From NCBI GenBank assembly GCA_031426455.1, contig JANPLI010000055.1, positions 1-64,000 on the forward strand: 64,000 nt of DNA, in the 5' to 3' direction. Both the position numbers and the translations under genes were made by a program. Source of the stretch: JANNMJ01 sp031426455 (lineage in GTDB: Bacteria; Bacteroidota; Bacteroidia; Cytophagales; Hymenobacteraceae). The notes beneath the pieces are model-generated. The model made no database searches, was not told the origin of the DNA, and saw only the letters and a list, made by a program, of their open reading frames with translations. This document shows, piece by piece, positions 43,891 through 50,974 of this stretch. Positions within the stretch are counted from its first letter, which is position 1. Every line of letters begins with the position of its first letter.

Positions 43891-43917
43891 CCGGGCCGTC
43901 AGCCGAAGCTGTTTTGC

Positions 43918-44625
43918 CTACATTTTCGAGCCGAACATATAGCCCAGCTGCGCCTGGAAGGCGTTGTTAAACACGCGCGCCTCGTTACCAGCTTCGACGT
44001 TCTTGGAATCGACCAGCGTTTTCAGTCCGGCGTTGTAACGGACGCCGAAGCTCAACATCGGGGTGATATTGTAGCCAAGGCCCGCCACGATGCCGATGTC
44101 GAACGACGGAATGCCGCCCGTCTTCTTATCGATCCGCTTGAAGCCGATGATGGCGTCCTGGTCGGCTTCGCTGCTGCCCTCGTTCACCACGTTACCGGCG
44201 GCGTCCTTGACCTTGAAATTACTCTTGATTTTCGAGTCGGTCTTGATCCCGATCTGCGGCCCCGCTTCGAAAAACACCGGCCCGGCATTGATATGGGCCA
44301 GAATCGGAAAGTCCACGTAGTTGATGGTCTGTGAACCTTCAGCTTTGTACTTGGCGCCGTTGGGGCCGTTGACTTCCACCTCAGTCACTTTATAGCCTTT
44401 GTTCGAGTACAGGGCCTCAATCTGGACCGAAGCGAAGTCGTTGAAGGCGTAGTTAGCCGCTAGCCCGCCCACGAAACCGATCTTGTAGCTGTTGGAGTTT
44501 GGGGCGTTCTTGCCCCAGAGGTTGCTGTAGTTAGCGCCGGCCTTCAGGCCATAGGTGAAACCTTGCGCGGCGGCACTGCCGATGGTGGCACTGGCAAACG
44601 CCAGTGAAAGAAATAACTTTTTCAT
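43918..44625 (-). CDS. PorT-like outer-membrane beta-barrel protein
   Basis: A 235-residue outer-membrane protein. Signal peptide residues 1-20 (MKKLFLSLAFASATIGSAAA, then QG). The body is a series of amphipathic strands starting FTYGLKAGANYSNLWG and including ALYSNKGYKVTE, INYVDFPILAHI, FEAGPQIGIKTDSK, with a terminal aromatic/methionine segment LGYMFGSKM. It matches the porin-family/PorT-like OMP_b-brl_2 barrels. Whether it serves type IX secretion, as PorT does, or another function cannot be told. Monocistronic with a strong terminator. Confidence 0.88.
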   Translation of the reverse strand: MKKLFLSLAFASATIGSAAAQGFTYGLKAGANYSNLWGKNAPNSNSYKIGFVGGLAANYAFNDFASVQIEALYSNKGYKVTEVEVNGPNGAKYKAEGSQTINYVDFPILAHINAGPVFFEAGPQIGIKTDSKIKSNFKVKDAAGNVVNEGSSEADQDAIIGFKRIDKKTGGIPSFDIGIVAGLGYNITPMLSFGVRYNAGLKTLVDSKNVEAGNEARVFNNAFQAQLGYMFGSKM

Positions 44626-44862
44626 TTTGAAGGAAAATGCGGGGAAGGAAAAGCCCCCAGCCAGCCGGCTGGGAATGGGCGTTCATACGGCCCTGATCCC
44701 TTTCCTGTTTTGCTTTCTCCCAAAAGCACCCTTTATCCGGCGGGCAGGCGCCACACTTTCCCCCTTATGCCGCGTGAACTACCCGTGCCTGTCGAACCCG
44801 TTTTTCACCGGAGATCGGCTCGCCAAGCCGTCCCAACCAAAAACTAACAACCAAAACCTATT
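44626..44862. other. Intergenic region with a heptad-like segment
   Basis: No gene is seen. It must hold the promoter of the PorT-like gene, though no clean TAnnTTTG was found. At 44838-44866 two 14-bp units of the CAACCAAAAACTA type lie next to the FabH stop codon, like the other period-7 arrays. Confidence 0.4.
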
Positions 44863-45807
44863 TTACCCCTGCAACAGCGCCGCGCCGTAGGAATAGCCGC
44901 CCCCAAAAACGGTGATCACCGTCAGGTCGCCGGGTTGCAGGCGAGCGCGATTCTCGGACAGCGCAATGGCCGCGCCCGCGCAGCCCGTATTGCCCAGGTA
45001 TTCGATGTTCGACAGGGCTTTTTCCTCGGCCAAACCCAAGGCTTTCACCACGTTGCGGGAAATGCGCAGGTTGGCCTGGTGCGGAATCAGCCACGCTACT
45101 TCCTCCACCGTGTGGCCATTGCGCTCCGTAATGGTTCGCGTCACCTGGGCCATATAATGGCAGGCCCACTGGAATACGTCGCGGCCATTGGGCATCACGA
45201 TGCCTTTAGCCACGGGCTTGAGCGTGACGCCCGTCGTGGCTTTGCCCACCGTGGCGGCGCCGCCGGTCAGCACGTCGATCACGCGCAAATCGTTCGGCCC
45301 AACGGGTTCTTTCGATACCAGGAGCGCCGCTGCACCGTCGCCCCAAAGGTGGCCCGCCACCGTGTCCAACTCGTTGTTGTAAGCCGTATTATGGTCCGAA
45401 ACTACCACTAGCGCGCGGGTGGCTTTGTTGAGCGCAAAGTAGCCCTGCACGATTTCCAGGGCGTTTAGCAGCGACGAGCAGGCCGACGAAATGCTCACCA
45501 CCGGAATATCGGGCACCCCCACGTAGTGCTGCACCGCGTGGGCGATGGTCACGATGGTATCGTGCGGCGTGTAAGTGCCTGCTACGATACAATCAATGGA
45601 ATCGAGCGGGTACGGCGCCCCGGCCCGCAGGGCTTCCACGGCGGCAATGGCCATCGTGTTGGTATCCTCGTCGGGGCCGGCCTTGCGGCGCTCGCGAATA
45701 CCCGTGCGCTCGCTGATCCATTCATCGGACAGGCCGTTGAGGCGGGTGAAGTGGTCGTTGGACACCACTTCCTGCGGGAAGTAGTGCGCGACGTGGTTGA
45801 CGTACAC
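44863..45807 (-). CDS. 3-oxoacyl-ACP synthase III family protein
   Basis: A ~314-residue ketosynthase III (FabH-like). The GTG at 45807 matches the family N-terminus (VYVNHVAHYFPQEVVSNDHF); a GTG at 45855, 19 nt after a GACCTTTG box, is an alternative. The catalytic cysteine is in SISSACSSLL, the histidine in LIPHQANLRI, and the asparagine in LGNTGCAG. It condenses an acyl-CoA with malonyl-ACP to start fatty-acid synthesis; variants act in secondary metabolism. No other fatty-acid genes are adjacent, so the product is uncertain. Confidence 0.9.
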   Translation of the reverse strand: MYVNHVAHYFPQEVVSNDHFTRLNGLSDEWISERTGIRERRKAGPDEDTNTMAIAAVEALRAGAPYPLDSIDCIVAGTYTPHDTIVTIAHAVQHYVGVPDIPVVSISSACSSLLNALEIVQGYFALNKATRALVVVSDHNTAYNNELDTVAGHLWGDGAAALLVSKEPVGPNDLRVIDVLTGGAATVGKATTGVTLKPVAKGIVMPNGRDVFQWACHYMAQVTRTITERNGHTVEEVAWLIPHQANLRISRNVVKALGLAEEKALSNIEYLGNTGCAGAAIALSENRARLQPGDLTVITVFGGGYSYGAALLQG

Positions 45808-45981
45808 GCTGAAGAAGAGGTCGAAGGGTGGGGCAGCGCGGCGCAGCCAGGGCACCGGGCGCGAAAAAGCGGCGCAAAGGTCCGCAAAAGAACGCGAAGC
45901 GTGACGAGGTGTTATAGCTGGCCGGCATACGTAAATGGGTGGCCCGGCGTTTGGTCAGACGGTCGCCTTTCTTCCCTTACC

Positions 45982-45989
45982 GACCTTTG
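45982..45989 (+). promoter_or_regulatory. -7-like box 6 nt before the 45996 ATG
   Basis: GACCTTTG (7 of 8 to TAnnTTTG), then six C/T bases, then ATG. Predicts a very short leader and fixes the start of the secreted protein. Confidence 0.45.
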
Positions 45990-45995
45990 CCCCCT

Positions 45996-46559
45996 ATGAT
46001 TGCCTTCCGTGCCCGCTGCGGTGCCCACCGCCCAGCCTGTCTGCGCCGCCTGCTGACCGTTCCGCTGATTTTCGTCCTGACCCTGGGACTACTGACACCC
46101 AACGCCTTCGCCCAGAAATATCGCCTCGCGGCGGGCGTCCGGCTCGGCCGCCCCGATGTAGGCCTCACCATTACGCAGCGCCTGCTGGAACACACCACGC
46201 TCGAAGCCATCGGCTCGGCCGCCGCCAACGACCTGACCCTAACGCTGCTGGCCCGCCAGCACACCGGGCTGCTGGGCCACGCCCTGAATCTGTACGCCGG
46301 CCTCGGCCCGCATATCGGTGATACCCAGGGCCAAGGCACCTTCTACGGCGGCACGGCCGTAGTGGGAGTGGAGTGGAAACTGCCGATTTTTCCGCTCGTC
46401 ATTGCCTACGACTGGCAGCCCAGCCTGAGCGCCAACCGGCCGGAGCGTTTCCACAACTCCACCGCCTTCTCGCTACGCTACGTGGTGCTAAAAGAAAAAA
46501 AAGAGGGCTTCTTTCGGCGGCTTTTCGGCAAGAAAAAAGAGAAAGAGACGAACAAATGA
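45996..46559 (+). CDS. Hypothetical exported protein with basic C-terminus
   Basis: A 187-residue protein. Start at 45996 is set by the -7 box and gives a signal peptide (RLLTVPLIFVLTLGLLTP, cleaved after AFAQ). Beta-strand-rich mature part (KYRLAAGVRLG, LNLYAGLGPHIG, AVVGVEWKLPIFPLVIAYDW) resembles small outer-membrane barrels, ending with a striking Lys-rich tail (EKKEGFFRRLFGKKKEKETNK region). No specific family recognised. The tail would be periplasmic or mask the barrel end. Confidence 0.7.
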   Translation: MIAFRARCGAHRPACLRRLLTVPLIFVLTLGLLTPNAFAQKYRLAAGVRLGRPDVGLTITQRLLEHTTLEAIGSAAANDLTLTLLARQHTGLLGHALNLYAGLGPHIGDTQGQGTFYGGTAVVGVEWKLPIFPLVIAYDWQPSLSANRPERFHNSTAFSLRYVVLKEKKEGFFRRLFGKKKEKETNK

Positions 46560-46648
46560 CGGCGCCTGCTCCCGGCAACCCCCGCCCAACCCGGCCGTTT
46601 GAGGCACATTAGGCGCTCTTACCTCTGGCGCCTACCTGCCCGGCTGAA

Positions 46649-47095
46649 ATGAACGCCAAGACCACTACCCTCCTGCTCGATTCACGCCAGAAACGCCTTT
46701 ACTTCTTTCAGAATCTGCTGCTCGTAGCTACCGCCGACGGCCACCTCGACCAGATGGAAGGCGATTTTCTGGTCCAGATTGGCGACCAGCTCCGGCTTTC
46801 CGCCGAAGACGTGCAACCGATCATCGACAACCTGCCGGGGCTGACCTTCGTGATTCCGGAAACGGGCCTCGAACGCACTTTTGAGTTGCAGACCCTGGTG
46901 CTGATGATGATGCAGGACGGCCATATCGACGAGCGTGAGTACGCGCTGTGCCTCGACTACGCCAACCGCATCGGCTACGGTCAGGCCATTCTGGAAGATA
47001 TGGTGGCTAAGCTCGGGCAGCGGGCGGGCGATCAAGCCGTCCGGGACACATCAGCCGCCGAGGCGCCCAATGACCGGGCCGCGCGCCGGAGGTGA
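46649..47095 (+). CDS. TerB-like domain protein
   Basis: A 148-residue cytosolic helical protein. The pattern LLVATADGHLDQMEGDFL and LVLMMMQDGHIDEREYALC, two DGH-x-(D/E)-x-x-E motifs, is the metal-binding signature of the tellurite-resistance TerB fold. Length is normal for a stand-alone TerB-like protein. No other ter genes lie nearby, so a role in tellurite resistance should not be assumed. A terminator hairpin follows 30 bp downstream. Confidence 0.8.
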   Translation: MNAKTTTLLLDSRQKRLYFFQNLLLVATADGHLDQMEGDFLVQIGDQLRLSAEDVQPIIDNLPGLTFVIPETGLERTFELQTLVLMMMQDGHIDEREYALCLDYANRIGYGQAILEDMVAKLGQRAGDQAVRDTSAAEAPNDRAARRR

Positions 47096-47124
47096 TCGCA
47101 ACCGATCCTTCCAGGCTAAGCAAA

Positions 47125-47158
47125 ACGCCCCGCTCCGAAGTAGTTCGGAGCGGGGCGT
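47125..47158. terminator. Bidirectional terminator
   Basis: A 14-bp perfect stem (47125-47138 with 47145-47158) with a 6-nt loop, between the TerB-like gene and the convergent T9SS-domain gene. Confidence 0.85.
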
Positions 47159-47184
47159 CAGGTAAAAGGTCCGTCTGTTTTATT

Positions 47185-47532
47185 TCAGCGGATGACCACT
47201 TTCCGCATCTCGGAATGGGCACCGCTTTCGATTTTGAGGTAGTACAGACCCGCTGCCAGTTCGCCAAGGTCGAGCGTCCGGTTGAAGCGGGCTTCGGTCT
47301 CGTTCAGGCTTTCGCGGTACACCACGTTACCAATCACGTTCAGCAGCCGCAGCTCGATTTTACCGTCGAAGCCGGTGGCCGTGATATGGAGAATGCCCGC
47401 GCTGGGGTTAGGAAATACCGTTACGGTGCGGGCCTCATCGCCGCTGGCGGCGGGGCGCTCCGCCAAACTTTGCGCCTGCCCCCCCAAGGCCAAACAAGCA
47501 ACCAGGAATAAGCTAAGTAGGAGTCGAAGCAT
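47185..47532 (-). CDS. Small secreted protein consisting mainly of a T9SS type-A domain
   Basis: A 115-residue exported protein: signal peptide (MLRLLLSLFLVACLALGG, cleaved near QAQS), ~15 linker residues, then an almost complete type-A sorting domain (TVTVFPNPSAGILHITATG ... GLYYLKIESGAHSEMRKVVIR). There is virtually no passenger. It may be a stand-alone surface domain or a remnant of a larger protein. A TAATTTTG box lies about 140 nt upstream at 47672-47679. Confidence 0.8.
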   Translation of the reverse strand: MLRLLLSLFLVACLALGGQAQSLAERPAASGDEARTVTVFPNPSAGILHITATGFDGKIELRLLNVIGNVVYRESLNETEARFNRTLDLGELAAGLYYLKIESGAHSEMRKVVIR

Positions 47533-47749
47533 CAGCAGAAGAGGAAGAAAAGCCAGAAAAAATGGACTCGCATCAACGCAGGTGACTAGCTGATAACGAT
47601 GTCGGGTTGATTTGGTTGAGAGCAGCGGGCTGGTTAGGCGAACTAAAAGTACATTGGTCAGCCACGATTTGCAAAATTACGCCGTTTTTTTCGTAAAGTT
47701 CTTGCCCGAATGCCATTTTTTGCTGGTTTATTGTCCCTTTTGCCTATCT

Positions 47750-48925
47750 ATGCCTTACCCAGCAATGCTTCATTCTTCGGCGGCTGACGTGGATTGCGCC
47801 GTCATTGGCGGCGGCCTGGGTGGCCTGACGGCGGCGCTGCACCTGGCCCGGGCGGGCCATCGGGTGGTGCTGCTCGAACGCGGCGCCTACCCGCGCCACC
47901 GGGTGTGCGGCGAATACGTCTCGAACGAAGTGCTGCCCTACCTGCGCGCCCTCGGCGCCGATCCCGCCGCCCTGGCGCCCGCTCTGATCACCCGGCTGCT
48001 GATCACGGCACCGTCGGGCCGTGAGCTGGCTGCTTCCCTCGACCTGGGCGGCTTCGGCGTAAGCCGCTACGCCCTCGACGAATTTTTACTAGGCCGTGCC
48101 CGCGCTGCCGGCGCCGACTGCCGCGAGCGCGTCACGGTCGCCGACTATCACTTCGACCCCGCCCTCGACGCCTTCCGCGTGGCCCTGGCCGACGGCCAAA
48201 CCCTGACGGCCCGCACCGTGATTGCCGCTTTCGGGAAACGCTCCGGCCTCGACCGGACACTCAACCGACAGTTCTTCGCCCAGCGCTCGCCCTACGTGGG
48301 CGTGAAATGGCACCTGGCGGGCCAACCGGTGCCGCCCGACCTGATTGCCCTCCACAATTTCCCGGACGGCTACGCGGGCATCTCGGCCATCGAAGGAACC
48401 GACCGTTTCTGCTGCTGCTACCTCACCACCCGCGCAGCCCTGAAGAAAGCGGGCGGCACCATAGCGGCGCTCGAGGCCAATACGTTGAGCCTAAACCCGC
48501 ACCTTCGGCGCATCTTCCAGACTACCGAAAAGCGCTACGCCCAGCCCGAAGTCATCAACGAGATTTCCTTCGCTCCCAAGCCGTGCGTAGAACGCGGTGC
48601 GCTATTGGTCGGCGATGCCGCCGGCCTGATTGCGCCCCTGTGCGGCAACGGAATGGCCATGGCGATTCACGGTGCCCGCCTGGCGTCGGAACTGACTGAC
48701 GCCTTCCTGCGCGGCACTTTCACCCGGGCCGAACTGGCACCCCGCTACACGGCCGCGTGGCAACGTGCGTTTGCCACGCGCCTGCGCATCGGCCGGCTGG
48801 TCCAGGCTGGATTTGGCGGCGCCGCCCTGACGGAAGCCGTAGTGGGCGGGTTGCGCCATTGGCCAGCCGGTGTCCGCTGGCTGATGCGCCACTCGCACGG
48901 GGAGGCTAACGCAGTAGTCGGTTAG
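47750..48925 (+). CDS. NAD(P)/FAD-dependent oxidoreductase (geranylgeranyl-reductase-like)
   Basis: A 391-residue flavoprotein. The dinucleotide-binding GGGLGGLTAALHLARAGHR and the second FAD motif GDAAGLIAPLCGNGMAMA place it in the group that includes geranylgeranyl reductases and FAD monooxygenases. RGAYPRHRVCGEYVSNEVLP is the typical motif after the first beta-alpha unit. ATG at 47750 is chosen; the longer frame is leader sequence. Substrate unknown: roles in carotenoid, flexirubin or lipid modification occur in relatives. Confidence 0.88.
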   Translation: MPYPAMLHSSAADVDCAVIGGGLGGLTAALHLARAGHRVVLLERGAYPRHRVCGEYVSNEVLPYLRALGADPAALAPALITRLLITAPSGRELAASLDLGGFGVSRYALDEFLLGRARAAGADCRERVTVADYHFDPALDAFRVALADGQTLTARTVIAAFGKRSGLDRTLNRQFFAQRSPYVGVKWHLAGQPVPPDLIALHNFPDGYAGISAIEGTDRFCCCYLTTRAALKKAGGTIAALEANTLSLNPHLRRIFQTTEKRYAQPEVINEISFAPKPCVERGALLVGDAAGLIAPLCGNGMAMAIHGARLASELTDAFLRGTFTRAELAPRYTAAWQRAFATRLRIGRLVQAGFGGAALTEAVVGGLRHWPAGVRWLMRHSHGEANAVVG

Positions 48926-49002
48926 TTTATAGACGCCGGCCCGTTACAGAAACTGATCTTTAACCAGTTAACACTGGCGACCACCCTAGGAGGGGCGAGC
49001 TT

Positions 49003-49207
49003 CGAGTGCCGAAAAACCTCCAGGTGCTCAACGATTTCTGCCGTCAGCGATACCGCCCGCGGCATCGCCGACGGCAAGAAGGCCTACAAAGAAGTCGACC
49101 CCGTCGAAACCCACGACTACACCTTCGCCCGCCTCAAAGCCTGCGTCACGCCCCAACTCCCTGCTGGCCGCAAGCCGCAAAAGGCCAGCCCGTCGCCGGT
49201 CAATTGA
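49003..49207 (+). pseudogene. Possible frameshifted small-gene remnant
   Basis: A short frame begins MPKNLQVLNDFC (49006), and after a shift near 49041 another frame continues with natural-looking sequence, AVSDTARGIADGKKAYKEV through ARLKACVTPQL to a TGA at 49205-49207. Neither is a whole gene. It may be the end of a decayed gene; the function is not recognised. Confidence 0.35.
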
Positions 49208-49225
49208 CCGATACGCCGCCCCCAC

Positions 49226-49263
49226 CGAACGCCTCGCTACCCGCCCCGGTAGCGGGGCGTTCG
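49226..49263. terminator. Terminator hairpin
   Basis: A 16-bp stem with one G-U pair (49226-49241 with 49248-49263), 18 bp after the remnant's stop. Followed by TTAAAAA-like sequence on the plus strand. Confidence 0.65.
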
Positions 49264-49394
49264 GCGTTAAAAATGCCCAATATGGCCCCTCCAATAGCCG
49301 GATACGTCTAAAACCTGACACTTTTCCGTAACATACATCGTACCCTATGCCTGCCGCTATCTCTGGCAGCGATCACCCATTTCCTTCCAAAGCA

Positions 49395-49748
49395 ATGAAA
49401 TTTCCAACCCTGCTTGCCCTCTGCCTATGCAGTAGCCCGGCCACTTTTGCTGCCACTGACAAGCCCACCGTACCTGCCAGCGACTCCGCCGCCGCCGAAC
49501 GCGCCCGGCGCGAAAACATCCGTCAACTTCGCCGCGAGGCCACCACGGTGCCGCCGCTGATGGCCACCACATCGCCGGTGGCGCCGCCTACTCCCGAAGA
49601 CCGGGCCGCCGCCGCCCGCAGCCGCAACGAACAGGAGCGGCTAATGATCGAGGCCGTGCTGAAGCAGAAGTACGGCAGCAAAACCCTCCTGCCCGCCACC
49701 ACCCCGGCAGCGGCGCCGAGGTCCGGCAAGGCCCGCTCGTCGGAGTAA
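49395..49748 (+). CDS. Hypothetical exported low-complexity protein
   Basis: A 117-residue protein with a signal peptide (MKFPTLLALCLCSSPATFA). The mature part is Ala/Pro/Arg-rich with two charged helical stretches (AAAERARRENIRQLRREA and ARSRNEQERLMIEAVLKQK). No domain recognised. It is followed by a 23-bp terminator and has a terminator upstream, so it is monocistronic. Confidence 0.65.
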   Translation: MKFPTLLALCLCSSPATFAATDKPTVPASDSAAAERARRENIRQLRREATTVPPLMATTSPVAPPTPEDRAAAARSRNEQERLMIEAVLKQKYGSKTLLPATTPAAAPRSGKARSSE

Positions 49749-49764
49749 GCCCCTGGACTACCCG

Positions 49765-49814
49765 AAACCATCAGGCCCCGGCCGGACACTCGTCCGGTCG
49801 GGGCCTGATGGTTT
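49765..49814. terminator. 23-bp terminator hairpin
   Basis: Arms 49765-49787 and 49792-49814 pair over 23 bp with one G-U, then TT. Strong terminator after the exported protein gene; the phospholipase gene starts 78 bp further on. Confidence 0.85.
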
Positions 49815-49891
49815 TACACGGGTTTCGCCCCCACCGTGCGACCGTCTTTTATATTCGCACCGAAGCACCTATTCCCTTCGCCCCCACCCCC

Positions 49892-50887
49892 GTGAAACGC
49901 CCCGGCTGCCTCCCGTTGCTATTGCTCGTGCTGCTGACCTTGCGGGCGCCCGCCGCCGCCGCGTGGGGCTTTTTCGCGCATCAGCGCATCAACCGACTGG
50001 CTGTCTTCACGTTGCCGCCGGAAATGATCGGCTTCTACAAGCGCCACGTGGTGTACCTCACCGAACACGCCACCGACCCCGACTCGCGCCGCACCGTGGT
50101 GCCTGACGAAGCCCCGCGCCACTACATCGACCTCGATGCCAAGGCCTACGTCCGCGCCGTGCGCTCCGACTCCACCGCCTGGAAGCTGCCCCGCTACTGG
50201 AAGGATGCCGTCACTCTCGTCGGCGAAGACACCCTCAAGGCTTACGGCATCGTACCGTGGCACGCGTTTCTGATGAAATTCCGCCTCACGGAAGCCTTCA
50301 AGGCGCGCGACCTGCCCCAAATCCTGAAGCTCTCCGCCGACCTCGGCCACTACCTCGGCGACGCCTGCGTCCCGCTCCATACCTGCGAGAACTACAACGG
50401 CCAACTCACCAACCAGCGTGGCATCCACGGCCTCTGGGAAAGCCGCCTGCCGGAGTTGCTCATCAGCCGCTACGACTTTTTCGTCGGCCCCGTCGGCTAC
50501 CTGCCCAAACCCCAGTTGGCCGTCTGGGACGGCGTCATTTCCGCCCACCGCGCCGCCGATTCCGTGTTCCGGTTCGAGCGCGAAGTCAGCGCCCGCCTCG
50601 GCGACGACCGCAAATTCGGCTACGAAGAGCGGAATAACCAGACCATTCGCACCTACTCCCGGCCATTCGCCGAAGCCTACCACCGCGCCCTCAGCGGGCA
50701 GGTCGAGCGCCAGATGCGGCGCGCCATCCGACTCGTCGGCGCCTTCTGGTACACGGCCTGGGTCGATGCCGGCCAACCCGACCTCGACGGCCTGCCCAAC
50801 GAGCTAACCCCCGCTCAGCAGCAGCTTCTGGCTGCCGAACAGGCGGCGTTCAAAACCGGCACCCTCCCCGACCGCGAGAAGGAGTAG
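49892..50887 (+). CDS. Zinc-dependent phospholipase C-like exported protein
   Basis: A 331-residue protein. The GTG at 49892 opens a signal peptide (VKRPGCLPLLLLVLLTLRAP, cleaved before AWGFFAHQ), leaving an N-terminal tryptophan region as in zinc-dependent phospholipase C. Zinc-type residues are seen in WGFFAHQRINRLAVF, EHATDPD, HYIDLD and LGHYLGDACVPLHTCENYNG. The motif order suits the PLC/S1-P1 nuclease fold. Substrate (phospholipid or other phosphoester) cannot be told from sequence. Confidence 0.8.
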   Translation: MKRPGCLPLLLLVLLTLRAPAAAAWGFFAHQRINRLAVFTLPPEMIGFYKRHVVYLTEHATDPDSRRTVVPDEAPRHYIDLDAKAYVRAVRSDSTAWKLPRYWKDAVTLVGEDTLKAYGIVPWHAFLMKFRLTEAFKARDLPQILKLSADLGHYLGDACVPLHTCENYNGQLTNQRGIHGLWESRLPELLISRYDFFVGPVGYLPKPQLAVWDGVISAHRAADSVFRFEREVSARLGDDRKFGYEERNNQTIRTYSRPFAEAYHRALSGQVERQMRRAIRLVGAFWYTAWVDAGQPDLDGLPNELTPAQQQLLAAEQAAFKTGTLPDREKE

Positions 50888-50934
50888 GAGCGGGTGACTG
50901 TCACGACTTGAAGCTCAAACCGGACGGACGCACA

Positions 50935-50955
50935 CCGTTTTTTACCAAAAAACGG
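50935..50955. terminator. Short T/A-rich terminator hairpin
   Basis: A 9-bp stem CCGTTTTTT / AAAAAACGG with a 3-nt loop between the phospholipase-like gene and the convergent OmpA-family gene. The symmetrical T/A runs fit a bidirectional terminator. Confidence 0.75.
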
Positions 50956-50974
50956 GCGGGCGCAACTTCCGTCC

